42,350 bases of DNA from Prochlorococcus sp. AG-409-D14 (GTDB taxonomy: Bacteria; Cyanobacteriota; Cyanobacteriia; PCC-6307; Cyanobiaceae). The DNA lies in NCBI GenBank assembly GCA_003215895.1, contig QCJR01000007.1, positions 1 to 42,350 of the forward strand, written 5' to 3'. Shown here piece by piece: positions 29,288-38,518 of this stretch. The position numbers and the translations under genes are program-made. Under the pieces are notes generated by a model. The model was not told where the DNA came from, did not search any database, and saw only the letters and a program-made list of their open reading frames with translations. Numbering within the stretch: the stretch's first letter is position 1; each line of letters starts with the position of its first letter.

Positions 29288-29851
29288 ATGATTTCAAGTA
29301 ACGACTTTCGCACTGGCACTACAATCGAGTTAGACGGTGCAGTTTGGCGTGTTATCGAATTTCTACATGTCAAGCCTGGTAAAGGTTCTGCGTTTGTCAG
29401 GACTAAGTTAAAAGCTGTTGTAAGCGGTAGTGTCGTCGAAAAGACTTTTAGAGCTGGGGAAATGGTTCCACAAGCTCTTTTGGAGAAATCAAAGTTGCAA
29501 CATACATACATGGATGGAGACGATTTTGTATTTATGGATATGACTTCTTATGAAGAAACACGTCTAACAGCTAAACAAATTGGTGAAAGTAGGAAATATC
29601 TAAAAGAAGGGATGGAGGTTAATGTAGTGTCTTGGAATGAAAAACCTCTTGAAGTTGAATTGCCTAACTCAGTTGTTTTAGAAATAAAAGAAACTGATCC
29701 TGGCGTCAAAGGTGACACTGCTTCAGGAGGGACAAAGCCTGCAATCTTGGAAACAGGAGCGCAAGTAATGGTCCCATTATTTATTTCAATTGGTGAGAAA
29801 ATCCGAGTAGACACTCGAAATGACAGTTATCTAGGCCGAGAAACACAATGA
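29288..29851 (+). CDS. efp: Translation elongation factor P
   Basis: Enters the ribosomal E site to rescue stalling at polyproline. 187 residues: KOW-like N-domain with the tip loop VKPGKGSAF (K32 is the position modified in some bacteria), then two OB domains, ending in the conserved [17 protein letters not shown]. The TGA overlaps the accB ATG (ATGA), showing translational coupling. Confidence 0.97.
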   Translation: MISSNDFRTGTTIELDGAVWRVIEFLHVKPGKGSAFVRTKLKAVVSGSVVEKTFRAGEMVPQALLEKSKLQHTYMDGDDFVFMDMTSYEETRLTAKQIGESRKYLKEGMEVNVVSWNEKPLEVELPNSVVLEIKETDPGVKGDTASGGTKPAILETGAQVMVPLFISIGEKIRVDTRNDSYLGRETQ

Positions 29852-30345
29852 CAATGAATCTTGATCACGAAGAGCTTCATCGCTTGTTAGCAACTTTAGC
29901 TGAGAGCGATATTCAAGAGTTTCGACTTGAGGGGGAAGATTTTTGCTTGGAAGTTAAACGTAATCTTGGTACTTCTTCAGATTCATTAGCTTCTCAAAAG
30001 AAAATTACTTCAGAAGAGATTGATTCACCACCACCTCAACGTAAAATTGAGTCTTCTCCAGTACCAAGCACACCTCCTCCTTCAGTGCCAGGATCACGCT
30101 CTGATTTGGTTGAAGTAACAGCTCCTATGGTTGGGACCTTTTATCGCGCACCAGGCCCAGAAGAGCCACCTTTCGTGGAGATTGGATCGAAAATTAGTGT
30201 GGGCCAAGCCGTTTGTATTCTCGAGGCAATGAAATTAATGAATGAATTAGAGTCTGAAGTCAGTGGTGAAGTCATTGAAATTCTTGTTGAGAATGGAACA
30301 CCAGTTGAGTTTGGTCAAGTTTTAATGAGATTAAAACCTGTTTAA
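29848..30345 (+). CDS. accB: Biotin carboxyl carrier protein of acetyl-CoA carboxylase
   Basis: Carries CO2 on biotin for malonyl-CoA synthesis. 165 residues: an N-terminal helical part ([17 protein letters not shown]), a flexible Pro/Ser-rich linker (about 50-80), and the C-terminal biotinyl domain with EAMKLMNE, biotin on K129. The start may be ATG 29848, which overlaps efp, or ATG 29854. It ends 10 bases before the convergent pdxA. Confidence 0.96.
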   Translation: MTMNLDHEELHRLLATLAESDIQEFRLEGEDFCLEVKRNLGTSSDSLASQKKITSEEIDSPPPQRKIESSPVPSTPPPSVPGSRSDLVEVTAPMVGTFYRAPGPEEPPFVEIGSKISVGQAVCILEAMKLMNELESEVSGEVIEILVENGTPVEFGQVLMRLKPV

Positions 30346-30355
30346 AAATTGTGAG

Positions 30356-31381
30356 TTATTGAGAAAGAAGCCAAGCATTATTCATTGCAGCAATCATACT
30401 TTTTTCTCTTGCCTTGTATTTGCCTGCAATATCAAACGCGGTTCCATGATCAGGTGATGTTCTTATAAAAGGTAGGCCAAGAGTTGTATTAACAGCTTCA
30501 TCAAAGGCAATAAGTTTTACCGGGATAAGACCTTGATCATGATAAAGAGCAAGTATTCCATCTGGTGCATTATTTTCGCTTGCGGTGCTATTCCATGCAT
30601 TTGCTGATGAAATCCAGCATGTATCAGGAGGTGTCGGCCCATTAATCTTTATAGTTGGATTATCTAATTTCCATTCATTTAAAACAGGAATAATTAATTC
30701 TTTTTCTTCTAATCCAATTTTTCCTTCTTCTCCAGCATGTGGATTTAAGCCGGCTATTTGTATTAATGGATTCTCTTTAAATGTACGACAGAAATTTAAT
30801 AATGTATCTAATTTATATTTAATCAAATCTTTTGTCAAAGTATCATTGACTTTATTAAGTGGTATATGAGTTGAAGCTAATAAAGTATTAAATCTCCACC
30901 CATTATTTGGTGAAATTGCTGTAAAAAGCATAGATGTTTTTTTATTAGTTAATTGCCCTAATAATTCAGTTTGCCCTGCAAATGTATGACCAGCTTTATG
31001 CCAAGCAATTTTCGAAATAGGTGCTGTCACTAGAGCATTAGCTCCTCCTTCTAAAAGTATGTTAGTTGCATTTAAAAGCCATTTAAAGCTTATTGATCCA
31101 GCATATCTATCAACTTTTCCAGGAATAATTTTTTTTTCTAATGGGATATCAATAATATCGAGCTTATTCGGATCAGGAATATTAGTTATTCCATGATCAA
31201 TTAATTTTGAAAAAGTGCTATAAATATTATTTTTGCATCCTACAAGTAAAGGCTCTATGTTTTTATTTAATCTTTTAGAGCCAAGAGCTTTTAAAGTTAT
31301 TTCAGTTCCTATTCCCGCAGGATCGCCTAATGAAATTATTAGCTTATTTTTATTATTTTTTGAGGTTTTAAATTTTTTCAT
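30356..31381 (-). CDS. pdxA: 4-hydroxythreonine-4-phosphate dehydrogenase
   Basis: NAD-dependent step of the DXP-dependent vitamin B6 pathway. 341 residues: ISLGDPAGIGTEITLKA, PISKIAWHKAGHTFAGQTELL (metal-binding His), LNPHAGEEGKIG, YHDQGLIPVKL and IRTSPDHGTAFDIAG are all PdxA hallmarks. The product supplies PLP for enzymes such as the aminotransferase and threonine synthase found in this window. Confidence 0.95.
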   Translation of the reverse strand: MKKFKTSKNNKNKLIISLGDPAGIGTEITLKALGSKRLNKNIEPLLVGCKNNIYSTFSKLIDHGITNIPDPNKLDIIDIPLEKKIIPGKVDRYAGSISFKWLLNATNILLEGGANALVTAPISKIAWHKAGHTFAGQTELLGQLTNKKTSMLFTAISPNNGWRFNTLLASTHIPLNKVNDTLTKDLIKYKLDTLLNFCRTFKENPLIQIAGLNPHAGEEGKIGLEEKELIIPVLNEWKLDNPTIKINGPTPPDTCWISSANAWNSTASENNAPDGILALYHDQGLIPVKLIAFDEAVNTTLGLPFIRTSPDHGTAFDIAGKYKAREKSMIAAMNNAWLLSQ

Positions 31382-31465
31382 TATCTATGTGTTTTTTGAC
31401 ATTTTAATTTTTTTGCTTTGATAAAGCTTGAAGCAAGAGTTTCCAATCAATATAAGGAAGATTTT

Positions 31466-31561
31466 ATGATATTTGGTTTTACATCATTAGACTATAATTA
31501 CTCATTAAATTTATGCGAGTTTTTTCAAAGAACTTTGAATAAAGATAATTTGAAAAAATAA
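31466..31561 (+). CDS. Possible 31-residue protein
   Basis: A short frame in the 191-base gap between pdxA and the epimerase gene, on the opposite strand to both. It begins ATG at 31466 with a good Shine-Dalgarno-like AAGGA at 31454-31458, 7 bases away, unusual in a genome where such sites are scarce. The product starts MIFGFTSLDYNYSLN and ends KDNLKK. No homology is known to me. It could be chance. Confidence 0.3.
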   Translation: MIFGFTSLDYNYSLNLCEFFQRTLNKDNLKK

Positions 31562-31572
31562 AGAGCACCAAT

Positions 31573-32463
31573 TCATTTTAAGTATGAGAAACAATTAGTT
31601 AATCCAGATTTAAAATCCGGGTACATAAGAGAATATCCAAGTTTTTTGCATAACAATTTGTTATCAACTTTTCGATTCTCTTGCCAAAAAGATAGTGCCA
31701 TTGGACTCATCGTTTCTTTTGCAAGTTCAAAAGGTATTTTTGATGGTAAAGATTTTTTAGCTATTTTTGCTGCGAAAGCAATAACTTCAAGGTTATTTGT
31801 TGGCAAGTTATCAGCTATGTTTACTAGGGATGGATTCTTTCCTTGTGAATAAAGATTAATTAAAAATAAGACAGCCCCAGCAATATCATCGACATGAATT
31901 CTTGAAAAAACTTGACCAGGCTTATCGATCATTTTTGTTGTTCCTGCCATTAGGCTTTCAAATGCAGATCTTCCGGGCCCATAAATACCTGGCAATCTAA
32001 ATATTTGAACAGGCAACTTTGTTCCTAACCATTGTTGTTCACAAGAAAATCTGCGAATGCTTCTTTCTTGTTGAGGATTAGGAGATGTATTTTCATCTAC
32101 CCATTCTCCTTGTGTGTCTCCATATACACCAGTAGTAGACAAATAACCTACCCACTTTAAAGTTTTTGAATTCAGTAATTGAGTTTTGAGTTTATTAAGC
32201 ACAGGGTCTTCTCCAGTTAATGAAGGAGGGATACAACTCAAAACATGAGTCACCCCCTCGAAAACTTCATTAGAGACTTTTTTATCAGTGTTAAATATGA
32301 AATCAGCTCCTTCACTGCTTTCTTTTCTTCTGCTGCATAAAACTTTTGTTCCTAAACGTCTTCCTAAACTTGCGATTCTTTGACCACTAAATCCACCACC
32401 AAATATGATTAATTTTGATTTAGGAGGTAGAGGATCCAATTGCTTGACAATATGTTGAATCAT
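31573..32463 (-). CDS. NAD(P)-binding epimerase/reductase-like protein (YeeZ type)
   Basis: 296 residues of the extended short-chain dehydrogenase superfamily. A Rossmann-fold start IIFGGGFSGQRIASLGRRLG, then YLSTTGVYGDTQGEWVDE (YxxxK-like region without the usual lysine spacing), FRLPGIYGPGRSAFESL and RIHVDDIAG. These resemble the YeeZ-like branch of the nucleoside-diphosphate-sugar epimerases, whose substrates are unknown. The start ATG lies 8 bases from the divergent small gene's longest frame. Confidence 0.88.
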   Translation of the reverse strand: MIQHIVKQLDPLPPKSKLIIFGGGFSGQRIASLGRRLGTKVLCSRRKESSEGADFIFNTDKKVSNEVFEGVTHVLSCIPPSLTGEDPVLNKLKTQLLNSKTLKWVGYLSTTGVYGDTQGEWVDENTSPNPQQERSIRRFSCEQQWLGTKLPVQIFRLPGIYGPGRSAFESLMAGTTKMIDKPGQVFSRIHVDDIAGAVLFLINLYSQGKNPSLVNIADNLPTNNLEVIAFAAKIAKKSLPSKIPFELAKETMSPMALSFWQENRKVDNKLLCKKLGYSLMYPDFKSGLTNCFSYLK

Positions 32464-32531
32464 TAGTACAAATGTATTATGTTGATTATTTAGTCATGAT
32501 TGCTTCTTATTTGAATCCTAGTCTGAATTCC

Positions 32532-32720
32532 ATGAATGGTGATAGAAGAGTAAGTAAGTATAAAAGATTATCTGTACAAAGAAAAAATCAAAACTTGATA
32601 AAACCTTTTCTAGCCTCTAGTTTTCTTTTACTTTGCATCTTTGTTGTGCCTCAAAATCACTCTAATTTACCTTCTACATGTGAAAAATATAATTCATCTC
32701 TAGCTTGTCAAGTTTGGTAG
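32532..32720 (+). CDS. Small single-span membrane protein, cyanobacterial hypothetical
   Basis: 62 residues from ATG 32532; in-frame ATGs at 32472 and 32496 would give 82 or 74. A basic N-terminus (KYKRLSVQRKNQ) leads into one hydrophobic helix (FLASSFLLLCIFVV) and a short C-terminal tail with two cysteines (STCEKYNSSLACQVW). The shape suggests a small membrane protein with the tail on the outer/lumenal side, where the cysteines could pair. Function unknown. The shorter start is chosen because the basic segment then leads directly into the helix. Confidence 0.6.
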   Translation: MNGDRRVSKYKRLSVQRKNQNLIKPFLASSFLLLCIFVVPQNHSNLPSTCEKYNSSLACQVW

Positions 32721-32724
32721 AAGT

Positions 32725-33135
32725 TTAAGCTGCTTGCCAAGAATAATCTTTATTTAATGGAGATTCTTGATTTTCAAAGCTTTCGCTCTGTTTAGGCTGA
32801 GCCCATTTTAAAAGTCTTAGAGCTAATCGTATGTCTCCTTCAGTCCATGCACGTATAGCCATAGACCGTCTAGGGTCGTAAAAACGTTGTTTTCTATACC
32901 ATTCAAAAGCATCTTTGTCTGTTTTGCTTCCATTACATGAGAGGCATGCTGGGACACAATTTTCAGTGATGCTTAATCCACCTTTACTTCGGGGTAAGAC
33001 ATGGTCAATTGATTCTGAATTTTTCCCACAATAGATGCAGCTCTTGGCGGTGTATTCATGTATTGATTTTCGCCATCTTCGGTCACGTAGCTTTGGGCAG
33101 AGATCTTCTAGGAAAACCGCGTCCCTATTGTGCAT
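32725..33135 (-). CDS. HNH endonuclease-domain protein
   Basis: 136 residues. The central part (about 30-75) holds CIYCGKNSESIDHVLPRSKGG, then N and ACLSCNGSKTD: an HNH nuclease motif with two CxxC zinc pairs and the DH of the catalytic site. The flanks are basic and aromatic (DRRWRKSIHEY, FEWYRKQRFYDPRR). Stand-alone HNH proteins of this form are common in cyanobacteria; no restriction or mobile-element genes are adjacent. The role is unknown. Confidence 0.85.
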   Translation of the reverse strand: MHNRDAVFLEDLCPKLRDRRWRKSIHEYTAKSCIYCGKNSESIDHVLPRSKGGLSITENCVPACLSCNGSKTDKDAFEWYRKQRFYDPRRSMAIRAWTEGDIRLALRLLKWAQPKQSESFENQESPLNKDYSWQAA

Positions 33136-33279
33136 ATGTATGAATTAACTAAAGCAATTTTGCCTTGATAGGCGAATAAGTCAATGTATCGAAAATTGCA
33201 TTTTTAGATTTTATAAGATTTCCTTTTTATTGATTTAGAATTTTGAAGAGTCTTTTTTATTTATATAAACTTGATTTAA

Positions 33280-33702
33280 TTAATAATCATAACGATCTAT
33301 ATATTTGCCTTTAGGACTTTTGTCTTTGTTCTCATTTATTGAATTTACTTTATTTTCTAATTTTTTTTTGCTATTCACACTTCCTGAGCTTGAGTCACCT
33401 GTATATAGATCCCCTAAGTAATTTATGCAGTCTTCATATTTTCCAGGATCTTGAACTACTTCTTCAACAATTAACGAAGCTGCTTGCTTAGGAGAAGTTT
33501 TGAATAAACCTTGCTTTTTATTTTTTATAAATTGATAGGCTGCTTCCCAGCTGGGTTCATGTGTGTTGCCTCCATTCCTCATAAAGCAATATATATCTGC
33601 TCCGTTTGTGACTGCCGCATTAATTTTTAATCCTAAATTGGAACCACAGACTAAACAAATTATTGAAATCGGTAAGAAGTTTCGCTTTATCCCAATTGGC
33701 AT
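33280..33702 (-). CDS. Secreted cyanobacterial hypothetical protein (DUF6554-like)
   Basis: 140 residues with a signal peptide (hydrophobic 11-25, ANAA-like cleavage near NAAVTN). The mature part contains ADIYCFMRNGGNTHEPSWEAAYQ, GLFKTSPKQAASLIVEEVV and DCINYLGDLY, with cysteines likely to form a disulfide. It resembles a short family in marine picocyanobacteria that I recall as DUF6554; the assignment is from memory. A lysine-rich tail follows. Function unknown. Confidence 0.75.
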   Translation of the reverse strand: MPIGIKRNFLPISIICLVCGSNLGLKINAAVTNGADIYCFMRNGGNTHEPSWEAAYQFIKNKKQGLFKTSPKQAASLIVEEVVQDPGKYEDCINYLGDLYTGDSSSGSVNSKKKLENKVNSINENKDKSPKGKYIDRYDY

Positions 33703-33944
33703 GATTTTAAGAGAATTATCAACTTTAAATTATCTATTTTTCTTTCTTCTGTCTAGCTTTAGTTTGTTTTAGTGTTTTCGTTTTATTACTAAATTCGATG
33801 ATTTTTGATCTCAAAAGATTGTATTGTAAAATTAATGAATCAAATTTTTAAATTTTGATCTTGCTTGTTTTTATAATTCGACTAAAGTTATCTTTCTTTT
33901 GATATAGTGATTTAACAAAATTGTTTGTATTTACAACTTTAATA

Positions 33945-34136
33945 ATGAATGCAGTTCAATTGAAAAAAAAAGCATTTTTAAAAGAGGCTTGTTATTTTTT
34001 TCAGAATGCATCAGTACATGCTGAAGAAGGAGATTTGCAATCATGTGCTGGTTTAATTTTGAAAGCACTTGATAAAGAGAGAAGGGCTGGCAGTATCGGT
34101 CCTCAAGTTCTTCATCTAATAAAAACTAGATTATGA
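33945..34136 (+). CDS. Small helical conserved hypothetical protein
   Basis: 63 residues from ATG 33945, chosen over the TTG at 33921, which adds an unlikely hydrophobic leader. The product is helical: KEACYFFQNASVHAEEGDLQSCAGLILKALDKERRAG resembles a single TPR-like helix pair, ending VLHLIKTRL. It is isolated between two divergent/convergent genes, and the 242-base gap upstream (33703-33944) shows no other feature. The role is unknown. Confidence 0.65.
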   Translation: MNAVQLKKKAFLKEACYFFQNASVHAEEGDLQSCAGLILKALDKERRAGSIGPQVLHLIKTRL

Positions 34137-34160
34137 TTTAATCGATTTTTAAAATTATTA

Positions 34161-35312
34161 TTAATTATTTAGGACTGATATTGTTTTTGCAATACCGTGG
34201 CCAATAGGAACATTTAGTTTTCCCATTTTATCAAGAGTGCTTTCTAACGCGGATATGACACTAATAATATCTCTATCATTTACAAATCCTAAATGACCAA
34301 TTCTAAAGATTTTCCCTTTTAGGTGATCTTGTCCTCCAGCAAGGAGTATATCGAATTCATTTTTCATTATTTTTCTTATATCTTCCGCATCTATATTATC
34401 GGGCTCAACTGCTGTTATCGCTGGACTGCCAAAAATTTCTTGTGTAAATAATTTTAATCCCATTGCTTTTACTCCTGCTTGTGTTGCTTTTTGATGACGA
34501 TTATGTCGGGCGAATATATTATTTAAACCTTCTTTTTGCATCATTGTAAGTGATGCTTCTAAAGCAAAGTATAAATTTATTGCTGGCGTAAAAGGATTGC
34601 TATTTTTATTAACTGTCTTTAAATATTGCTTTAAATCTAAATAAAACTTAGGTAAATTTGATTTTTCATTGGCTTCCCATGCTCTTTGACTCATGGCAAC
34701 AAAACTTAGCCCAGGTGGAATCATATAACCTTTCTGAGAACCTGAAGCTATTACATCGATTCCCCATTCATCCATAGGAATATTAGATGCACCAAGACTG
34801 GTTACGCAATCAGCAATTGTAATTGCTTTCCCATGATTTTTTACTTCGTTATTTATTTCTTTAAGATCATTAATTACTCCTGTTGAAGTTTCTGAGTGAG
34901 TTAGGATTACAGCTTTAATTGTTTTTTTAGTGTCTTCTTCAAGAATCTTTTTGAATTGATTTGGATCAAGAGGTTTTCCCCATTCTGCTTTTATTACATT
35001 CACCTCTAGCCCATATGCTTTTGCAACCTTTACCCATCTTTCACCAAATTTTCCATTATCACCACAGATGACTCGGTCACCTTTGCTTAATGTATTGATT
35101 ATTCCTGCTTCCATTGCGGCTGTCCCACTTCCTGTGATTGTTAGAACATCAGCAGTTGTTTGATGTAGCCATTTGAGTTGCTCAGTTGTTTTTTGAACAA
35201 TTTTTTGAAAATCTCCACTTCTGTGCCCTATGGGGTGTTTGCTCATGCAATTCAAAACATTTTCTGGTACTGGTGTTGGTCCAGGAATCATTAGATTGAG
35301 TTTGTCTTGCAT
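34161..35312 (-). CDS. Class V aminotransferase (alanine/serine-glyoxylate type)
   Basis: PLP enzyme of the serine-pyruvate/alanine-glyoxylate group, likely active in photorespiratory glyoxylate metabolism. 383 residues: MIPGPTPVPENVL start, GSGTAAMEAGI, THSETSTGVINDL, and ASGSQKGYMIPPG with the PLP lysine K194. Older annotations of homologues as 'soluble hydrogenase small subunit' are misleading. It is divergent from cbiD, with 76 bases between. Confidence 0.9.
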   Translation of the reverse strand: MQDKLNLMIPGPTPVPENVLNCMSKHPIGHRSGDFQKIVQKTTEQLKWLHQTTADVLTITGSGTAAMEAGIINTLSKGDRVICGDNGKFGERWVKVAKAYGLEVNVIKAEWGKPLDPNQFKKILEEDTKKTIKAVILTHSETSTGVINDLKEINNEVKNHGKAITIADCVTSLGASNIPMDEWGIDVIASGSQKGYMIPPGLSFVAMSQRAWEANEKSNLPKFYLDLKQYLKTVNKNSNPFTPAINLYFALEASLTMMQKEGLNNIFARHNRHQKATQAGVKAMGLKLFTQEIFGSPAITAVEPDNIDAEDIRKIMKNEFDILLAGGQDHLKGKIFRIGHLGFVNDRDIISVISALESTLDKMGKLNVPIGHGIAKTISVLNN

Positions 35313-35388
35313 TTACTTATTTAGCTTTAGATTATTATTTTAAAAAATTATTTAGGGAATTTCTTCGATCGTCAGCTCTTCCAATGAT

Positions 35389-36534
35389 TTGAATGAATAT
35401 ACTCTGCCAGTTTGGGTAGTTGCGGCTGCAAAGTCTGCAACAAATATTCTGATTGGTAATAAATTTAAAGATACTGAGATAATTGATCTACCAAATCAAC
35501 AAGGATCAATTAGTGTTCCTGTTTGTTCTTCTGCATTACTTGATAATGGTGACAGATCCTTAGCCGTCACTCATTGTCAGTCTGGACTGCCCCTCGATAT
35601 TACAAGGGGAGTTGAAATCTGGGCTTATATTCAATTTACTAAAGCAAGTTTTCAATCTGAAAAAATAGTTGAAAATGGTTTTCCTCATTGGCTTGATTTC
35701 CATCCCGGTTATGGAGTAGGTAAGTTTGCATCATCTGGTCAACCATGTATATCTAAGTTTGCGCGTGATTTGTTATGTATAAACCTCTACCCCCTCTTAC
35801 CCAAAGGCAGTTCAATCAAAGTAGAAATTGTTTTGCCTGAAGGGAAAGACCGTGCTTTAAAAACAAGCAACGAAGCATTTGGAGTTGTAGATGGATTGTC
35901 CCTCATTGGTACACAGGCTGAAAGTCAAATTAGTGCTTCTCCTGATCAGTTGAAAATTTGCAAAGAGATTTTGCAGAACAAATGCTCGAAATCAACATTT
36001 GATGGATGTCTGACTTTTGTGATTGGTGAAAATGGAATGGATTTAGCGCTGAAATTCGGACTTCCAGGAAATCAAATTATTAAAACGGGTAATTGGTTAG
36101 GCCCTCTTCTTGTTGCTGCTGCAGAAAATGGTGTAAAGAAACTTTTATTATTTGGTTATCATGGAAAGTTAGTCAAACTCTCTGGTGGCGTTTTTCACAC
36201 CCATCATCATCTTGCAGATGGGAGAATTGAAATTCTTACTTCACTTGCATTTCGAGAAGGTATTTCTTTTGATTTGATTGATTTGATAAGTAAATCAACT
36301 TCGGTGGAAAATGCTTTGTTAACCCTTGAATCAAGAAATCCAGAGAGTGTTGCTCGAATTTGGGGCAGAATGGCACAAGAAATTGAAATTAAAAGCCTGA
36401 GCTATGTAAATCGATATATGTATTCATCGATGAAAATAGGATCTGTTTTATTTGATCGTAAAAGACAAATTCGTTGGGCTGGTTTGCAGGGTTTGAAACA
36501 AATCAATTATTTAGGGTTAATTCTTAAGTCATAG
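35389..36534 (+). CDS. cbiD: Cobalt-precorrin-5B C1-methyltransferase
   Basis: Methylates C1 and is needed for ring contraction in the anaerobic cobalamin pathway; Prochlorococcus-type cells make pseudocobalamin by this route. 381 residues with the family start YTLPVWVVAAAKSATNIL, then DITRGVEIWAYI, GGVFHTHHHLADGR and a C-terminal VLFDRKRQI. The frame is closed by a TAG at 35353-35355 and has no ATG before the conserved region, so TTG at 35389 is the likely start. guaA follows after 66 bases. Confidence 0.92.
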   Translation: MNEYTLPVWVVAAAKSATNILIGNKFKDTEIIDLPNQQGSISVPVCSSALLDNGDRSLAVTHCQSGLPLDITRGVEIWAYIQFTKASFQSEKIVENGFPHWLDFHPGYGVGKFASSGQPCISKFARDLLCINLYPLLPKGSSIKVEIVLPEGKDRALKTSNEAFGVVDGLSLIGTQAESQISASPDQLKICKEILQNKCSKSTFDGCLTFVIGENGMDLALKFGLPGNQIIKTGNWLGPLLVAAAENGVKKLLLFGYHGKLVKLSGGVFHTHHHLADGRIEILTSLAFREGISFDLIDLISKSTSVENALLTLESRNPESVARIWGRMAQEIEIKSLSYVNRYMYSSMKIGSVLFDRKRQIRWAGLQGLKQINYLGLILKS

Positions 36535-36600
36535 GCATATACCCATGCTCTTAATTAGTCTGTTTGATAAAGATGTTTTTTAAAGCATTTACCTGGTGAT

Positions 36601-38187
36601 ATGGTTTCAATGAATTCAGAGAAAAAACGTAATCCAGCAATCGTCATTCTCGATTTTGGTTCTCAATACTCAGAATTAATTGCTCGAAGGATTAGAGAGA
36701 CAGAGGTTTACTCATTAGTTATGAGCTATACAACTTCTGCTGACCAATTGCGCTCTCTTCAACCTAAAGGAATTATTTTAAGCGGAGGACCTGGGTCAGT
36801 TTATGAAGAAGGTGCTCCGTACTGTGATCCGGAGATTTTTGAGTTGGGTATTCCTGTACTTGGTGTTTGTTATGGAATGCAATTAATGGTTCATCAGTTA
36901 GGAGGATCTGTCATACCTGCTACTGGAAAATCTGAATATGGTAAAGCTCCGTTAGAAGTTGATGATCCAACAGCTCTATTAACCAATGTGATGAGTGGAT
37001 CTACTATGTGGATGAGTCATGGAGATTCAGTTCAAGAATTACCAAAGGGGTTTATCAGATTAGCTCATACTTCAAATACGTTAGAAGCAGCTATTGCTTT
37101 GCATGAAAAAAGTTTTTATGGAGTGCAATTTCATCCTGAAGTTGTTCATTCTACTCAGGGAATGGTTTTAATAAGAAATTTTGTATATCATATTTGTTCA
37201 TGTGAGCCAGATTGGACAACAACTTCATTCATAGACGAAGCTGTTTCCCAAGTACAACAACAGGTAGGAGACAAAAAAGTTTTATTAGCTCTCTCTGGTG
37301 GTGTTGATTCATCAACTCTTGCATTCTTGTTAAACAAGGCAATAGGTTCTCAATTGACCTGTATGTTTATTGACCAAGGTTTTATGAGAAAAGGTGAGCC
37401 GGAATTTTTAATGTCTTTCTTCGATGAAAAATTCAATATCAATGTCGAATACATTAATGCTAGAGAAAGATTTATTTCACAGTTAAAAGGAGTAATAGAT
37501 CCCGAGCAAAAGCGTAAAATTATAGGTAGGGAATTTATTAGGGTTTTTGAAGAGGAGAGTATTCGTTTAGGCCCTTTTGATTATTTGGCACAAGGGACTC
37601 TTTATCCGGATGTAATAGAAAGTTCCGGAACAAATATTGATCCCAAAACTGGTGAACGAATAGCGGTTAAAATTAAAAGTCATCACAATGTAGGTGGTTT
37701 ACCAAAAGACTTACAATTTAAATTGGTAGAGCCCTTAAGAAGTTTATTTAAAGATGAAGTTAGGAAAGTTGGTAAATCACTGGGATTACCAGATGAGATT
37801 GTTCGAAGACATCCATTCCCAGGTCCAGGATTGGCTATAAGAATTTTAGGAGAAGTTACCAATGAAAAATTGAATTGTCTAAGAGATGCAGACTTGATTG
37901 TGAGAGAGGAAATTAATGATTCTGGCTTGTATAATGAGATCTGGCAGGCTTTCGCTGTCTTGCTCCCGGTATATTCAGTTGGAGTTATGGGAGATCAAAG
38001 AACCTATGCATGGCCTATTGTCGTTCGTTGTGTTTCAAGCGAAGATGGAATGACCGCAGATTGGTCTCGCTTACCGGATGAGGTTTTAGAGAAAATCTCA
38101 AATAGGATAGTTAATGAAGTTGAGGGGGTTAATAGAGTTGTTTTGGATATAACAAGTAAACCACCAGGTACTATTGAGTGGGAGTGA
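36601..38187 (+). CDS. guaA: GMP synthase (glutamine-hydrolysing)
   Basis: Converts XMP to GMP. 528 residues: class I glutaminase domain (about 1-205; catalytic C90 in GVCYGMQL, His in VQFHPEVVH), ATP-PPase domain ([12 protein letters not shown] near 230) and the C-terminal dimerisation domain ending PPGTIEWE. The start is ATG 36601 or 36610. The final 23 bases are repeated at 41348-41370, which marks the gene's 3' end as a likely integration site. The coding sequence is intact. Confidence 0.97.
   Translation: MVSMNSEKKRNPAIVILDFGSQYSELIARRIRETEVYSLVMSYTTSADQLRSLQPKGIILSGGPGSVYEEGAPYCDPEIFELGIPVLGVCYGMQLMVHQLGGSVIPATGKSEYGKAPLEVDDPTALLTNVMSGSTMWMSHGDSVQELPKGFIRLAHTSNTLEAAIALHEKSFYGVQFHPEVVHSTQGMVLIRNFVYHICSCEPDWTTTSFIDEAVSQVQQQVGDKKVLLALSGGVDSSTLAFLLNKAIGSQLTCMFIDQGFMRKGEPEFLMSFFDEKFNINVEYINARERFISQLKGVIDPEQKRKIIGREFIRVFEEESIRLGPFDYLAQGTLYPDVIESSGTNIDPKTGERIAVKIKSHHNVGGLPKDLQFKLVEPLRSLFKDEVRKVGKSLGLPDEIVRRHPFPGPGLAIRILGEVTNEKLNCLRDADLIVREEINDSGLYNEIWQAFAVLLPVYSVGVMGDQRTYAWPIVVRCVSSEDGMTADWSRLPDEVLEKISNRIVNEVEGVNRVVLDITSKPPGTIEWE
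38165..38187 (+). repeat. Left att-like repeat (guaA 3' end)
   Basis: The last 23 bases of guaA including the TGA. It differs from the right copy only at 38170 (A versus G) and 38184 (G versus A), with 13 consecutive identical bases, CTATTGAGTGGGA (38171-38183). Confidence 0.7.
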
Positions 38188-38188
38188 A

Positions 38189-38212
38189 TATAACTACTAA
38201 AAGATAGTTATA
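38189..38212 (+). terminator. Hairpin just after guaA
   Basis: TATAACTA (38189-38196) and TAGTTATA (38205-38212) form a perfect 8-bp stem with an 8-base loop, one base after the guaA stop. There is no T-run, so it may act as an mRNA-stabilising end or as part of the recombination region rather than a strong terminator. Confidence 0.4.
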
Positions 38213-38226
38213 GGTTAAAAGTTGTA

Positions 38227-38307
38227 GTTCCACGTGAGTCAAAAGTAAAAATTGACGAACCTAGTTCCAATGGTTTTGGGAGACGTGTTCCACGTGAGTT
38301 CCACGTG
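38227..38307 (+). repeat. Left arm-type GTTCCACGTG repeats
   Basis: Three copies of GTTCCACGTG, at 38227-38236, 38287-38296 and 38298-38307; the last two are in tandem with an 11-base period, about one helical turn. The tandem pair is identical to the one at 41282-41302. Each contains the palindrome CACGTG. They lie 40-120 bases inside the left att-like repeat. Confidence 0.8.
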
Positions 38308-38437
38308 TCCCCTTGTCACCTTCTCTGTAAAGACATCGTAGAAAGTTTGTTTTCTCTACACTTGTCCTTTATTTCTAAGATTAATTTCCTCAGAATCTAT
38401 TAATGACTTCTCTACGCATTAAAAACTTTGTGATATC

Positions 38438-38513
38438 AAAAAAGCACCTTGCTCACTGGTATTACGCAGGTGCTTGATGAGTTAGGACTGCTTGTGTGAG
38501 GAATGCCCTAGTA
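38438..38513 (-). ncRNA. Candidate small RNA of ~76 nt carrying the Yfr1 core motif
   Basis: Read on the minus strand, a sigma70-type promoter (38519-38547) is followed by about 76 nt. A 5' stem TAGGGC/GTCCTA (6 bp with one G-T) has a 16-base loop that contains TCCTCACAC (complement of 38494-38502). A single-stranded linker leads to a strong terminator: AAGCACC/GGTGCTT plus TGC/GCA with one bulged A (stem ends at 38475 and 38442), followed by a T-run to 38438. TCCTCACAC is the core of the ultraconserved ACTCCTCACAC of the cyanobacterial sRNA Yfr1. In Yfr1 the motif is single-stranded between two hairpins and the gene lies near trxA, so this may be a relative, an analogue or chance. The start site is inferred from the -10. 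Confidence 0.6.
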
Positions 38514-38518
38514 CAGAT

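Noticed and set aside
35313-35388. Cobalamin riboswitch before cbiD
   Set aside because: The gap is only 76 bases and contains no B12-box-like sequence.
38403-38477. A 24-codon plus-strand frame (MTSLRIKNF...)
   Set aside because: It lies over the minus-strand terminator and the sRNA candidate. It has no ribosome binding site and is shorter than can be judged.
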